A stretch of DNA of 64,000 bases from an uncultured Bacilli bacterium (lineage in GTDB: Bacteria; Bacillota_I; Bacilli_A; RF39; UBA660), in contig CALVOP010000003.1 in NCBI GenBank assembly GCA_944350345.1, forward strand, positions 1 through 64,000. Direction: 5' to 3'. Below are positions 51,615 through 61,710 of this stretch, piece by piece (position 1 is the stretch's first letter; the number at the start of each line of letters is the position of its first letter). A program made the translations under genes and the position numbers. The notes under the pieces are model-generated. The model saw only the letters and a list, made by a program, of their open reading frames with translations. It was not told where the DNA came from and searched no databases.

Positions 51615-53750
51615 ATGAGTAAAGCAAGAACCATTAGAATAAATCGCGTTTTTTTGATGGTTGTTGTTTTTTTGTTTGCACTTATAATTGCTAAATTAGT
51701 ATATGTAGGATTAAGCCCCGTAGTAGATGGAGTAAATATCAAAGAATTTGCAGATAGTAGGAATACAAAAAAAGAAACCATAGTTGCTAATAGAGGAACA
51801 ATATATGATTCAAATGGAGAAATATTAGCCCAAAACGTAAATAGTTATACCGTCATAGCGTACCTAAGTGAATCAAGAACAACTGATCCAGAAAATCCCT
51901 ACCATGTTGTAGACAAAGAAAAAACAGCAAAATTACTATCTCCCATAATAAACATGACAGAAGAAAGAATATTAGAACTATTAAATTATGATGCATACCA
52001 AGTAGAACTAGGTCCAGGTGGAAGAGGATTAACGGAACTAGTAAAAGAAGAGATAGAAGCATTAGATTTGCCAGGAATAGACTTTATAAAAAGTACAAAA
52101 AGATACTATCCAAATGCCGACTTCTTGTCATATACTATAGGATATGCAAAAACAGACGAATCAAACAATGTTATAGGAGAGTTAGGAATTGAACTATACT
52201 ATAACGAGATACTAACTGGTAAAAATGGTTATAAAGAATACCAATCAGATATGTATGGATACCAAATAGCAAACACTGAACCACTCATAGAAGAAGCAGA
52301 AGACGGAAATGACATATACCTAACAATAGATACAAACATTCAAATGTTTATAGAACAAGCGATGAACACATTAACTGAATACGGTGTTGACTGGGCATCA
52401 ATAAGTATAACAAATGCAAAAACAGGAGAGATATTAGGAATAAGCTCTTCTCCAAGCTTTGATCCAAACATAAAAGACATCGAATCATATTACGATCCAT
52501 TCGTATCATATACATACGAGCCAGGTTCAACAATGAAGATATTTAGTTTTATGGCAGCAATAGAAAACGGATTATATGATGGAGAAGAATTATATAATAG
52601 TGGACAGTTGACGATTGGAGAAGACAAAGTAACAGATTGGAACACATACGGATGGGGAAAAATATCATTCAATCGAGGATTCTATGCTTCCAGTAACGTC
52701 GCCGCAACATTACTCGCACAAAGACTTGGAAGAGACAAATTAAAAGACTTTTACGAATCACTAGGATACGGAAAAATAACAGGAATAAATTTGCCCGAAG
52801 AACAAACAGGTGTCATAAATTTCAAATATGACATTGAAGTAGCCAATGCGGCTTTCGGTCAAGGAATGAGTGTAACACCAATTCAAATGGTACAAGCACT
52901 CACATCATTAGCAAATAATGGAACAGTAATCAAGCCATACATAGTAGATAAAATTATGGACGGAGACGAAATAGTATATGAAGGAAAAAGAGAAGAAGTA
53001 AGAAAAGTAGCAAGTCCAGAAACAATAAAACAAGTATTAGAACTAATGAATGGAGTAGTAAATTCAGAAGACAGCATAGCAACAGGAACAAGTTACAAAG
53101 TAGATTTTGTCAATTTAGCAGGAAAAACAGGAACCGCGCAGATAGCTAGCTCGAGCGGTGGATACATGACAGGATATTATGACAACATAAGAAGTTTTGC
53201 AGGAGTATTTCCATATGAAGATCCAGAAATAATAGTATATGCAGTTGTAAGAAGACTAACAGACACATCACTACTACCAGAATCTGTAAAAGCACTAGTA
53301 GAAGATGTATCAACTTATTTAAATATAACTAGCACTGATATAGTAAAAGAAGAAGGGACATACGAAGTAGATAGTTTCATTAACACTATAACTAAAGAAA
53401 CAAAAGAAGATTTAGAAAACAACGATTTCGAAGTTATTGCAATAGGAGACGGAAGCGTAGTAATAGATCAGTACCCTAAAAAAGGAACCACAATAAATGA
53501 GAAAGACAAAATATTTCTACTAACAAACGGGACTAACAAAACATATCCAGATATGACAAATTGGTCGAGAAGTGATGTAACATCATTTGCGAACTTAATA
53601 GGGTTATCAGTAACATTTGATGGATATGGTTACGTAAAAAGTATGACGTCAAAAATAGGAGAAACAATAAACCTAAACCAAACATTAAAAGTATCTCTTG
53701 AACCAATTTACAATTTAGAAGAGAGTCTAACAGAAAACGACAAAGAATGA
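51615..53750 (+). CDS. pbpB: Division transpeptidase PBP2B/FtsI with PASTA domains
   Basis: The 711-residue class B PBP has a membrane segment (about 11-31), RGTIYDSNGEILA in the dimerisation domain and SxxK at S305 (PGSTMKIFS). SxN is near 359 (YASSNVAAT) and KTG near 504 (GKTGTAQIAS). Two C-terminal PASTA-type modules follow from about 590. It cross-links septal peptidoglycan with FtsW. In Bacillus spoVD follows directly; here spoVD is in the other dcw piece at 2 kb. Confidence 0.95.
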   Translation: MSKARTIRINRVFLMVVVFLFALIIAKLVYVGLSPVVDGVNIKEFADSRNTKKETIVANRGTIYDSNGEILAQNVNSYTVIAYLSESRTTDPENPYHVVDKEKTAKLLSPIINMTEERILELLNYDAYQVELGPGGRGLTELVKEEIEALDLPGIDFIKSTKRYYPNADFLSYTIGYAKTDESNNVIGELGIELYYNEILTGKNGYKEYQSDMYGYQIANTEPLIEEAEDGNDIYLTIDTNIQMFIEQAMNTLTEYGVDWASISITNAKTGEILGISSSPSFDPNIKDIESYYDPFVSYTYEPGSTMKIFSFMAAIENGLYDGEELYNSGQLTIGEDKVTDWNTYGWGKISFNRGFYASSNVAATLLAQRLGRDKLKDFYESLGYGKITGINLPEEQTGVINFKYDIEVANAAFGQGMSVTPIQMVQALTSLANNGTVIKPYIVDKIMDGDEIVYEGKREEVRKVASPETIKQVLELMNGVVNSEDSIATGTSYKVDFVNLAGKTGTAQIASSSGGYMTGYYDNIRSFAGVFPYEDPEIIVYAVVRRLTDTSLLPESVKALVEDVSTYLNITSTDIVKEEGTYEVDSFINTITKETKEDLENNDFEVIAIGDGSVVIDQYPKKGTTINEKDKIFLLTNGTNKTYPDMTNWSRSDVTSFANLIGLSVTFDGYGYVKSMTSKIGETINLNQTLKVSLEPIYNLEESLTENDKE

Positions 53751-53784
53751 CAAGAATATAATGTATTCTAGTAATGGTGATATT

Positions 53785-54210
53785 ATGAGAATATATTATA
53801 TTTTTTTAATAAAAAAAGAAATAGTAGAATTAACCAAAACCAAACCTTACAACCTATATAAAATGTTAGAAAACATATATTTAATGAACAATGACGACAT
53901 AGTATTAGGATACAAAACATTTGAAAAACTGTGCAAAGTCATAAACAAAAGCAACTTTAGTAAACTTATAAAAGACATAAACAAAGACAATTTAAATTAC
54001 ACATGCTTTAACAATACACATTTATTAAACGATTTCTTTAAAAATGAAACGACCAAATTAATAATAAATAACAGTCACATGAAATTAAAAAGCAATGTAG
54101 AATACCCATCATTCTTAAAAGACGTAAAAAACATACCCAATTTATTCGTATGTGATTTTATAAATATGGATTATTTCTACATAAAAGACATATTAGTAGA
54201 AGCAAAATAA
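53785..54210 (+). CDS. sirA: Probable sporulation inhibitor of replication SirA
   Basis: ATG 53785 follows AATGGTGA; a TATAAT at 53757 gives it its own promoter. The 141-residue protein begins MRIYYIFLIKKEIVEL and ends FVCDFINMDYFYIKD, the pattern of the SirA (YneE) family. SirA binds DnaA domain I and blocks re-initiation during sporulation. The next gene is yneF, as in Bacillus, which supports the call. Overall identity looks low. Confidence 0.65.
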   Translation: MRIYYIFLIKKEIVELTKTKPYNLYKMLENIYLMNNDDIVLGYKTFEKLCKVINKSNFSKLIKDINKDNLNYTCFNNTHLLNDFFKNETTKLIINNSHMKLKSNVEYPSFLKDVKNIPNLFVCDFINMDYFYIKDILVEAK

Positions 54211-54274
54211 TCGCAAAGAATAATACTTGTAAAAACAACATAAAATTGATAAAATGATAGTGAGGTGACAACAC

Positions 54275-54484
54275 ATGTTAATGGATATACTATATATATT
54301 AATTGGATTAATAGTAGGTGTAATAATTGGATTTTTAATAGCTAGGCACATTATGAAAAAGCAACTTAAAGAAAATCCGCCAGTAAATGAAGAAATGATA
54401 AAAGCACTTATGAGAGGTATGGGAAGAAATCCTAGTCAAAAACAAGTAAATCAATTAATGAAACAAATGAGTAGATTTCAATAA
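54275..54484 (+). CDS. yneF: UPF0154 (YneF-like) small membrane protein
   Basis: The 69-residue protein has one membrane helix (LIVGVIIGFLIARHIMKKQL) followed by the conserved KENPPVNEEMIKALMRGMGR and PSQKQVNQLMKQM. It matches YneF over its whole length. AGGTGA precedes the ATG. The function is unknown. Confidence 0.92.
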   Translation: MLMDILYILIGLIVGVIIGFLIARHIMKKQLKENPPVNEEMIKALMRGMGRNPSQKQVNQLMKQMSRFQ

Positions 54485-54496
54485 TCACTCATTTTT
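54466..54496 (+). terminator. Possible terminator after yneF
   Basis: AATGAGT (54466-54472, in the coding end) pairs with ACTCATT (54487-54493), followed by T-rich sequence. Confidence 0.5.
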
Positions 54497-54554
54497 ATTT
54501 TTTTATCTTTTCTTTTTATAAATTATCATTTAAAATAAACTTTAGGTGAGTAGA

Positions 54555-55826
54555 ATGAAAGATATAAAATTATCTCCTTTAGACATATATCAAGTAATAA
54601 ACAAAAGCATATTAAACGAAACTGATAAATTAGTTTTAACGATACTTTATATGCCACTTATAGGAAATAACAGCATAACTTTATATCAAACGTTATATAG
54701 TGAGTTAAGCCTAAATAATTACATAACTAGAGAACTTTCGCACCATCACTTAATAAGTACCACTGGATTAGGAATTAAAGAACTAACCGAAGCCAGAATG
54801 AAACTTGAAGGAATTGGGTTAATGAAAACGTATATAAAAGAAGACGACATAAATAGCTATATTTATGAACTATATAGTCCAATAAGTCCAAATGAATTTT
54901 TTAACCATCCAATATTTAATATGGTTTTATTTAACAATATAGGAAAAGAAGAATACAATAGATTAATAAATTATTTTAAAGTTCCAAAGATAGATTTTAA
55001 AAATTACACAGATATAACATCCCCATTTGATATGTGTTTTAAAAGTGAATGTTTTACACCACTTGAAATAGAAGAAAATATAATCAAAAAAGAAACATTA
55101 AAACTAAATTATGAACTTGATTTTGATTTTGATATTATAATTAAAAGTATTCCAAAAAGCATATTTAACAGCAGATGTTTAAACAAAAGCATGAAAGAAT
55201 TAATAATCAATTTAGGATTTTTATACGAATTAGACCCACTAACAATGGCAGACTTAATAAAAACAGCTTTAAATGAAAAAGGATGCATAGAAAAAGAAGC
55301 ATTAAGAAAAAATGTAAGAAAATACTATCAATTTAACAATAGTAATAGATTACCAAGTTTAATTTTTAAAAGTCAACCCGAATACTTAAAAAGTAATAAA
55401 ACAGATAATACAAATCGTACTAGACTAATAAGAGTATTCGAAAATACAAGTCCTTACCAATTTTTAAGAGCAAAATATAAAGGTGCTAGGCCAACTGACA
55501 GAGATATGAGCATACTAGAAAACCTGCTAGTTGACTTAAAACTAAATCCAGCAGTAGTAAATGTACTAATAGATTATGTACTTAAAACCAATAACAACAA
55601 ACTAGTAAAAGCATATATAGATACAATTGCAGGACAATGGAAGCGAAGTGGAGTAGAAACAGCAAGTGAAGCCATGGATTTTGCTGAAAAAGAACATAAG
55701 AAAAAAACAAAAAGCAAAAAAACAATAGAAAAAACACCTGTTTGGTTCAACAAAGAGATAGAAAAAGAAGAAGTGAGCGAAGAAGAAAAAAAGGAATTAG
55801 AAGAACTATTAAAGGAGTTTAAATAA
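54555..55826 (+). CDS. dnaB: Replication initiation and membrane attachment protein DnaB
   Basis: Bacilli-type DnaB is the helicase loader partner, not the helicase. ATG 54555 follows AGGTGAG; 423 residues. The N-terminal winged-helix domain has DKLVLTILYMPLIGNNSITLY. The C-terminal DnaD/DnaB2 domain has TDRDMSILENLLVDLKLNPAVVNVLIDY (shown in part) and IAGQWKRSGVETASEAM. It overlaps dnaI by one base. Confidence 0.93.
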   Translation: MKDIKLSPLDIYQVINKSILNETDKLVLTILYMPLIGNNSITLYQTLYSELSLNNYITRELSHHHLISTTGLGIKELTEARMKLEGIGLMKTYIKEDDINSYIYELYSPISPNEFFNHPIFNMVLFNNIGKEEYNRLINYFKVPKIDFKNYTDITSPFDMCFKSECFTPLEIEENIIKKETLKLNYELDFDFDIIIKSIPKSIFNSRCLNKSMKELIINLGFLYELDPLTMADLIKTALNEKGCIEKEALRKNVRKYYQFNNSNRLPSLIFKSQPEYLKSNKTDNTNRTRLIRVFENTSPYQFLRAKYKGARPTDRDMSILENLLVDLKLNPAVVNVLIDYVLKTNNNKLVKAYIDTIAGQWKRSGVETASEAMDFAEKEHKKKTKSKKTIEKTPVWFNKEIEKEEVSEEEKKELEELLKEFK

Positions 55827-56731
55827 TGCAAAAAATAAGTAATATGAACAAATACAAAAAGAAAGATTTAACACTAACATTAAGAAAAAGTTTTATGCTG
55901 GCATTAAAAGACGAAAAATTTGTTAAATTAGTAAATAGACTAGATGTAGATGAAGAGACATTAATAAAATATACTACAAAACTAGAAAATACAGTTAGTG
56001 AACTTAATAATTGCAGCGGATGTAAAGGAATTAGCCATTGCAAAAACAGAGTAACTGGCTATGTAAGCTATCCAGGAAAACAAAATAACGGACTTGTATT
56101 TTCATACATTCCATGCAAACATCAAAAAGAACTATCTAAAATAAAAAATACAGTTACATTTTTTGAAACTCCCAAATTTTTAAGAGAAGCAAAAATGAAA
56201 GACATATATTTAAATGATAAAAGAAGAATAGAAGTAATAAAATACGCGAAAAAATTTATAGATTCTTATAAAAACGGAGAAAAAATAAAAGGACTATATT
56301 TATACGGATCGTTTGGCAGTGGAAAAAGTTACATAATCAACGCATTATTAAACGAATTAGGAAAAGAAGGAGTAATATGTATAAGCGTATACTATCCAAG
56401 TCTACTTAAAACATTAAAAGAAGGATTTAAAACAAATTACGAAGAAAGACTAAAAGAGATAATAGAATGTGATGTATTATTATTAGACGACATAGGCGCA
56501 GAAAATAATACAGCATGGGCTAGAGACGAAATATTAGGGACAATTTTGCAATACAGGATGGACAATGGTCTACCAACATTTTTTACATCGAACTTAAATT
56601 TAGAAGAATTAGAAGAGCACCTTAAAACCACTACTAATAGCACTGATAAAATAAAAGCGAGAAGAATAATAGAGAGAATAAAACAACTTACTGAACCACT
56701 AGAATTAGTCAGCAAAAACTTGAGAAAATAA
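55826..56731 (+). CDS. dnaI: Primosomal protein DnaI (helicase loader)
   Basis: DnaI is the AAA+ loader of the replicative helicase. The 301-residue protein has an N-terminal zinc-binding region (CSGCKGISHC, near 55-67). The AAA+ domain has Walker A GSFGSGKSY near 163, Walker B DVLLLDDIGAE near 213 and a sensor region FFTSNLNLEELEEHL. It forms an operon with dnaB. Confidence 0.94.
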   Translation: MQKISNMNKYKKKDLTLTLRKSFMLALKDEKFVKLVNRLDVDEETLIKYTTKLENTVSELNNCSGCKGISHCKNRVTGYVSYPGKQNNGLVFSYIPCKHQKELSKIKNTVTFFETPKFLREAKMKDIYLNDKRRIEVIKYAKKFIDSYKNGEKIKGLYLYGSFGSGKSYIINALLNELGKEGVICISVYYPSLLKTLKEGFKTNYEERLKEIIECDVLLLDDIGAENNTAWARDEILGTILQYRMDNGLPTFFTSNLNLEELEEHLKTTTNSTDKIKARRIIERIKQLTEPLELVSKNLRK

Positions 56732-56748
56732 GTTTAATGTGATATAAT
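56720..56748 (+). promoter_or_regulatory. Promoter of the AbiEii-like cassette
   Basis: TTGAGA at 56720-56725 (inside the dnaI end) and TATAAT at 56743-56748, 17 bp apart, give the cassette an independent transcript. Confidence 0.75.
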
Positions 56749-56775
56749 ACATTTTTATAAAAAGGGGTATTGGTT

Positions 56776-57606
56776 ATGGAATTAAAAAATGGTGATCAGT
56801 TAAAAGCATATTTGAAAAAAGAATCAAAAAGATTGGGGATTTCAATTAATAGTACGTATAATGCATTTTTTACTAGAAATTTATTAGAAAGTATATCTGG
56901 GCTAAATTATGGAAATTTCGTTGTTAAAGGTAGTTTTTCTCAATTAATTCACTCAGGGACAATGTATAGGCCAGTCACTGATATTGATTTAGCAAGCAAT
57001 AATGAAATTTCAGCTTTAAACCTTTTATATGAATTTTTAAACGGACAAAGTTCATTTATAACATATCAAATTAATAGAGAACCGCGTGTTACATCTCATG
57101 GCACTCATAATTTTTCAGTTTATTGTATGTTTGATAGTATTAAACATTCAATTGGAATTGATTTTATGCCAAATTATAATTGCTTATACGAAATTCAATA
57201 TAAACCAGTTCCCAAAATATTTTTAGGAGATAACGAATTTTATGTTAACACTCCATCATATGAAGAGTATTTAGCAGAAAAAGTTTGTATTGTTGCTGAA
57301 AATAATGCGTCTGGAAGAATTTTTAGAGTTAAAGATTTTTATGATATATATAAATTGCATAATGGTAAATATGATTATGAAAAATTTTCTATGTATTTTC
57401 AAAAAATGTTAAAAGATAGAAAACGTATTTCTATTGATGATGTCGATGCAAAGCATTTGAATAAAGATCTAATATTAAGAATCCAAGATATGTGGAATAA
57501 TGTTAAAAGCAATCATGAATTCTTGGATAGTTCGGTAGAACTTGAAGAAGCAGTTTATTATAGTAAAGGCGTTTTAGAAGACCAAATATTAAGGTTAAGG
57601 AGGTAA
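56776..57606 (+). CDS. AbiEii/MenT-type nucleotidyltransferase (toxin-like)
   Basis: ATG 56776 follows AAAGGGG. The 276-residue protein has the polymerase-beta-fold motif VVKGSFSQL...TDIDLAS (G-S then D-x-D, near 45-75) and a third acidic residue in IGIDFMPN near 130. The distal motif EEYLAEKVCIVAE with RVKDFYDIYKL is near 165-195. This is the order seen in AbiEii toxins, which add nucleotides to tRNA acceptor ends or other targets. No AbiEi antitoxin lies upstream. Codon use (many ATT, GTT, TTG) differs from the neighbours, suggesting transfer. Confidence 0.82.
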   Translation: MELKNGDQLKAYLKKESKRLGISINSTYNAFFTRNLLESISGLNYGNFVVKGSFSQLIHSGTMYRPVTDIDLASNNEISALNLLYEFLNGQSSFITYQINREPRVTSHGTHNFSVYCMFDSIKHSIGIDFMPNYNCLYEIQYKPVPKIFLGDNEFYVNTPSYEEYLAEKVCIVAENNASGRIFRVKDFYDIYKLHNGKYDYEKFSMYFQKMLKDRKRISIDDVDAKHLNKDLILRIQDMWNNVKSNHEFLDSSVELEEAVYYSKGVLEDQILRLRR

Positions 57607-57607
57607 T

Positions 57608-57814
57608 ATGGATAAAACATCATTTGATGGCAAAATGAGTATGTTAGTGACAGAAAAGAGGCTTTTAGAAACTAGTTACAAAAGAACAAAGGATGAGGAG
57701 GTACAGTTGGAAATAAAAAGAAGAATAATACACATAAGAAGCGAAATGCAAAAATTAAAAAAGGAATATAACGAAAATCCAAATACCTTAGAAGAAATTG
57801 AGGGGATAGAATGA
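57608..57814 (+). CDS. Small coiled-coil protein 1 of the AbiEii-like cassette
   Basis: The start lies behind AAGGAGG that overlaps the toxin-like gene's stop. The 68-residue charged protein is predicted to be one helical hairpin. Its core TSYKRTKDEEVQLEIKRRII resembles the next protein (EFYKTKDEKRKKEIKALIS), so the two look like tandem paralogues. It overlaps the next gene by 4 bases (ATGA). No known family recognised. Confidence 0.65.
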   Translation: MDKTSFDGKMSMLVTEKRLLETSYKRTKDEEVQLEIKRRIIHIRSEMQKLKKEYNENPNTLEEIEGIE

Positions 57815-58005
57815 GTTATAAAGATGAACTATTTGATTTACAACTTAGAGAGCAAATTTTAAAAGTGGAATTTTACAAAACTAAAGACGAAAAACGAAAA
57901 AAAGAAATTAAGGCATTAATTAGTGAAATAAACCGAGCAAAAAATACAATTGAAAAACATCAAACAAAAGCATACAAAAAGGCTGGACTTTATTTTAAAT
58001 TTTAA
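57811..58005 (+). CDS. Small coiled-coil protein 2 of the AbiEii-like cassette
   Basis: The 64-residue basic, helical protein is translationally coupled to the previous gene. It shares the motif KTKDExxxxEIKxxIxxI with that gene and ends in the distinct tail YKKAGLYFKF. The transcript ends just behind it at a strong terminator, so it is the last gene of a three-gene unit. It could be an antitoxin or an accessory protein; that is an inference. Confidence 0.62.
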   Translation: MSYKDELFDLQLREQILKVEFYKTKDEKRKKEIKALISEINRAKNTIEKHQTKAYKKAGLYFKF

Positions 58006-58033
58006 GCGTTCATTAAAACAATGGATGCTTTTT
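58004..58033 (+). terminator. Rho-independent terminator of the AbiEii-like cassette
   Basis: An 11-bp stem AAGCGTTCATT/AATGGATGCTT (two G-U) has a 5-nt loop and trailing T. Confidence 0.8.
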
Positions 58034-58062
58034 AATTGTAAAGGGAGAAGCAACATGATAAC

Positions 58063-58560
58063 AAGATGAAAACGGGACAATATATTTAGTAAGTGAAGAT
58101 AATGCATTACTAACTATATACAAATTGGTTATTGATGAAATAACTGATGAAGTGCAAATCAAGAGTGTTCAAGATTTATTAAAATCAAATGAAACACTAA
58201 TAAATTTATATGATATAAATTTATTAGATGGAAATAATTTAGTTGTAAAGTTAGAAAATGGAAATTATCTAATAAATATTAAACTTAAAGATGAGTTAAA
58301 AAATTTGAAAACCTACAAATAGTTTATGTAGATGAAAGTAGAGAAATTGCTGAAAGATTAGGTGCAAAAATAGAATATGGATATGTGACTTTTGCTACTA
58401 TACACTTAAGTACCTATGGAATTGTAGCATTGGGTAAAGTGGAAAATCCACAAAGAAATGATATTATCATAGCGTATATAATTATAATAATATGTGTTGT
58501 TAGGGGAATAGTAGGGTCAGCTTTATATATAAAATTTATAAAGAAAAAAAGATTTAATTA
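58063..58560 (+). pseudogene. Second C-terminal relic of the sortase-anchored surface protein family
   Basis: The frame opens at about 58063 (after stops) with QDENGTIYLVSEDNALL. It reads YDINLLDGNNLVVKLENGNYLINIKL, shown in part, then needs a shift in an A-run at about 58298-58303. It continues YGYVTFATIHLSTYGIVALG, VENPQRND, a membrane segment and KKKRFN. It is clearly homologous to the relic at 24.7 kb. Here the NPQT core has decayed to NPQR. No start, no ribosome site. Confidence 0.7.
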
Positions 58561-58583
58561 AAAAAACTGCTCAAAAAAAATAC

Positions 58584-58612
58584 TTGACTGAATATAATTA
58601 ATGTAGTATGAT
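58584..58612 (+). promoter_or_regulatory. Promoter of the str operon
   Basis: TTGACT at 58584-58589 and TATGAT at 58607-58612, 17 bp apart. Confidence 0.8.
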
Positions 58613-58618
58613 TATTTT

Positions 58619-58699
58619 GCTTTGAGTTTTCGCGAGAAAACTTAATAAAAATACAAAATATGATACACCAGGATGTGTGTATAAGAAGGGAGAAATTAT
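58619..58699 (+). promoter_or_regulatory. Structured leader of rpsL
   Basis: Two hairpins lie between the promoter and rpsL. AGTTTTC/GAAAACT with a GCGA tetraloop (GNRA type) is at 58625-58642. ATACAC/GTGTAT around CAGGATGT (58663-58682) ends just before the ribosome site. Autogenous control by a ribosomal protein is plausible but not shown. Confidence 0.45.
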
Positions 58700-59116
58700 A
58701 TGCCTACAATTAACCAATTAGTTAGAAAGAAAAGAGGACAAAAAGTAAGAAAAAGTAAAAGTCCAGTATTAGGAATGGGATTTAATACTAAAGATAGAAA
58801 AAGAACAAATTATGCTTCACCACAAAAACGTGGAGTATGTACACGTGTAGGAACAAAAACGCCAAAAAAACCAAACTCAGCACTTAGAAAATATGCACGT
58901 GTTAAATTAAGTAATAACTACGAAGTAACATGCTACATTCCAGGAGAAGGACACAATTTACAAGAGCACAGTGTAGTACTAATTAGAGGCGGTCGTGTAA
59001 AAGACCTAATTGGAGTACGTTATCACATTGTACGTGGAACATTAGATACAGCTGGTATAGATGCAAGAAGACAAGGTAGAAGTAAATACGGAACTAAAAA
59101 ACCAAAAAGTAATTAA
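58700..59116 (+). CDS. rpsL: Ribosomal protein uS12
   Basis: The 138-residue product has [14 protein letters not shown] at the start, and [16 protein letters not shown] and the conserved loop [20 protein letters not shown]. This is the normal Firmicutes length. GAAGGGAG precedes the ATG. It is the first gene of rpsL-rpsG-fusA. Confidence 0.98.
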   Translation: MPTINQLVRKKRGQKVRKSKSPVLGMGFNTKDRKRTNYASPQKRGVCTRVGTKTPKKPNSALRKYARVKLSNNYEVTCYIPGEGHNLQEHSVVLIRGGRVKDLIGVRYHIVRGTLDTAGIDARRQGRSKYGTKKPKSN

Positions 59117-59133
59117 TAGAAAGGAGAATTACA

Positions 59134-59601
59134 ATGCGTAAAAAAAGAGCAGAAATAAGAGAAGTATTACCAGATCCAATTTATAATTCAAAAGTAGTAA
59201 CAAAACTAATAAATAGAATTATGATAGGTGGTAAAAAAGGAACAGCACAAACAATATTATATGATGCATTTAATATTGTAAAAGAAAAAACTGGTAAAGA
59301 TCCAATGGAAGTATTTGAACTTGCATTTGAAAATATCAAGCCATCACTAGAAATAAAAAGTAGACGTATTGGTGGAGGTAACTATCAAGTACCAGTTGAA
59401 GTAAGAAAAGAAAGACAGCAAGCATTAACATTACGTTGGTTAGTGCAATATGCAAAAAATAGAAATGGCAAAGGAATGGCAGAAAACCTTGCTGACGAAA
59501 TAATTGATGCTTCAAACGGAGTAGGTGGTGCAGTTAAAAAACGTGAAGATACACACAAAATGGCAGAAGCTAACAAAGCATATGCTCATTATAGATGGTA
59601 A
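59134..59601 (+). CDS. rpsG: Ribosomal protein uS7
   Basis: The 155-residue protein initiates assembly of the 30S head. It shows [33 protein letters not shown] and the C-terminal [23 protein letters not shown] precedes the ATG. Confidence 0.98.
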   Translation: MRKKRAEIREVLPDPIYNSKVVTKLINRIMIGGKKGTAQTILYDAFNIVKEKTGKDPMEVFELAFENIKPSLEIKSRRIGGGNYQVPVEVRKERQQALTLRWLVQYAKNRNGKGMAENLADEIIDASNGVGGAVKKREDTHKMAEANKAYAHYRW

Positions 59602-59616
59602 GAAGGGAGAAAATAT

Positions 59617-61689
59617 ATGGCGCGTGACGTATCGTTAGACAAACTTCGTAATATAGGAATAATGGCACATATTGATGCCGGAAAAACTACATTTACTGAA
59701 CGTGTTCTTTTCCATACAGGAATTACACATAAAATTGGAGAAACTCACGATGGTGAATCTCAAATGGACTGGATGGAACAAGAAAAAGAGAGAGGTATAA
59801 CTATTACAAGTGCAGCTACTACAGCACATTGGAAAGGTTATAGATTAAATATAATAGATACACCAGGGCACGTAGACTTCACAATAGAAGTAGCGCGTTC
59901 ATTAAGGGTATTAGACGGAGCGATAGCTTTAATAGATGCTCAAGCTGGTGTTGAAACACAAACTGAACAAGTTTGGAGACAAGCAAACGAATGGAAAGTT
60001 CCAAGAATGATATTTGCTAACAAAATGGACAAAATGGGAGCAGATTTTAAATACAGTTTAAACAGCATTAAAGAAAGATTAAGCGAAAAATCAGCACCTA
60101 TTGAGTGGCCAATTGGAGCAGAAGACAATTTCAATGGAATAATCGATTTAGTTTCATTAAAAGCTTACAAATATAATGGTGAACAACACGAAGAACCAGA
60201 AGAAATAGAAATACCAGAAGATTTAAAAGACGAAGTAATGGAAAAGAGAAACGAACTTATAGAAGCAGTTGCAGACTTTGATGACGAATTAATGGAAAAC
60301 TACTTAGAGGGAAAAGAAATTACTGCTGAAGAACTTAAAAAAGCAATCAGAAAAGGCGTTTTAAGCGTAGAATTCTTCCCTGTAATGTGTGGAACAGCAT
60401 TAGGAAACATTGGAGTAAAACTAGCACTTGATGCAGTACTTGATTATTTACCAGCACCTACTGATATTGAAGCAATTAAAGGTGAAGATATGAAAGGTAA
60501 TCCAATCGAAAGAAAAGCAAGTGACTCTGAACCATTCAGTGCATTAGCATTTAAAGTAATGAACGACCCATTTGTAGGAAACCTAACTTTCTTTAGAGTA
60601 TATTCTGGTACATTAAAAAGTGGAAGTTACGTAATGAATTCTACAAAAGGAGAAAAAGAAAGAATTGGACGTATTTTACAAATGCATGCCAACCAAAGAA
60701 AAGAAATTAGCGAAGTATATGCAGGAGAAATCGCTGCTGCAGTAGGATTAAAAGATACCACAACAGGAGACACATTATGTGCTGAAAATAATCAAGTAAT
60801 TCTAGAAAAAATGGAATTCCCTGAACCTGTTATTCAATTAGCAATTGAACCAAAAAGTAAAAATGACCAAGAAAAAATGGGAATTGCATTACAAAAATTA
60901 GCAAAAGAAGACCCATCATTTAAAGCTAGTACAGACCATGAAACTGGTCAAACATTGATAGCTGGAATGGGAGAACTACATCTAGAAGTATTAGTTGATA
61001 GAATGAGAAGAGAATTTGATGTAGAAGCAAACATTGGTAAACCACAAGTTGCATACAGAGAAACATTAACACAAGCTGGAGAATGTGAAGGAAAGTACAT
61101 CAAACAATCAGGTGGACGTGGACAATACGGACACGTTTGGGTTAAATTTGAACCAAACAAAGACAAAGGCTACGAATTTGTTGATGAGGTTGTAGGTGGA
61201 GTTGTACCTAGAGAATACATAGGAGTTGTAGATAAAGGTTTACAAGAAGCACTTCAAGGAGGTCTATTAGCAGGATATCCTATGATAGACGTTAAATGTA
61301 CATTATTTGATGGATCATACCATGACGTCGACTCATCAGAAATGGCATTTAAAATAGCCGCTAGCATGGCACTTAAAGAAGCTAAAAACAAATGTAAACC
61401 AGTACTACTAGAACCAATTATGAACGTAAGTGTAGTTGTACCAGAAGAATTTATGGGAACAGTAATGGGAGACCTTACAAGTAGAAGAGGTAGACCACTT
61501 GGAAATGAAAGTAGAGGTCGTGACTTAGAGATAAGAGCAATGGTTCCACTTTCAGAAATGTTCGGTTATGCAACAAGTTTAAGAAGTAACACACAAGGTA
61601 GAGGTACTCACCAAATGATATTTGATCATTACGAAGAAGTACCAAAAAATATTGCTGAAGAAATTATAAAAAGAAATAGTGTTCAGTAA
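59617..61689 (+). CDS. fusA: Elongation factor G
   Basis: This translocation GTPase has 690 residues. The G1 loop is [16 protein letters not shown], the switch I region has [13 protein letters not shown]3 is DTPGHVDFT and G4 is NKMDK. Five domains are complete to the end ([13 protein letters not shown]). Confidence 0.98.
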   Translation: MARDVSLDKLRNIGIMAHIDAGKTTFTERVLFHTGITHKIGETHDGESQMDWMEQEKERGITITSAATTAHWKGYRLNIIDTPGHVDFTIEVARSLRVLDGAIALIDAQAGVETQTEQVWRQANEWKVPRMIFANKMDKMGADFKYSLNSIKERLSEKSAPIEWPIGAEDNFNGIIDLVSLKAYKYNGEQHEEPEEIEIPEDLKDEVMEKRNELIEAVADFDDELMENYLEGKEITAEELKKAIRKGVLSVEFFPVMCGTALGNIGVKLALDAVLDYLPAPTDIEAIKGEDMKGNPIERKASDSEPFSALAFKVMNDPFVGNLTFFRVYSGTLKSGSYVMNSTKGEKERIGRILQMHANQRKEISEVYAGEIAAAVGLKDTTTGDTLCAENNQVILEKMEFPEPVIQLAIEPKSKNDQEKMGIALQKLAKEDPSFKASTDHETGQTLIAGMGELHLEVLVDRMRREFDVEANIGKPQVAYRETLTQAGECEGKYIKQSGGRGQYGHVWVKFEPNKDKGYEFVDEVVGGVVPREYIGVVDKGLQEALQGGLLAGYPMIDVKCTLFDGSYHDVDSSEMAFKIAASMALKEAKNKCKPVLLEPIMNVSVVVPEEFMGTVMGDLTSRRGRPLGNESRGRDLEIRAMVPLSEMFGYATSLRSNTQGRGTHQMIFDHYEEVPKNIAEEIIKRNSVQ

Positions 61690-61710
61690 TCAAAAAAATG
61701 ATAATAATAC

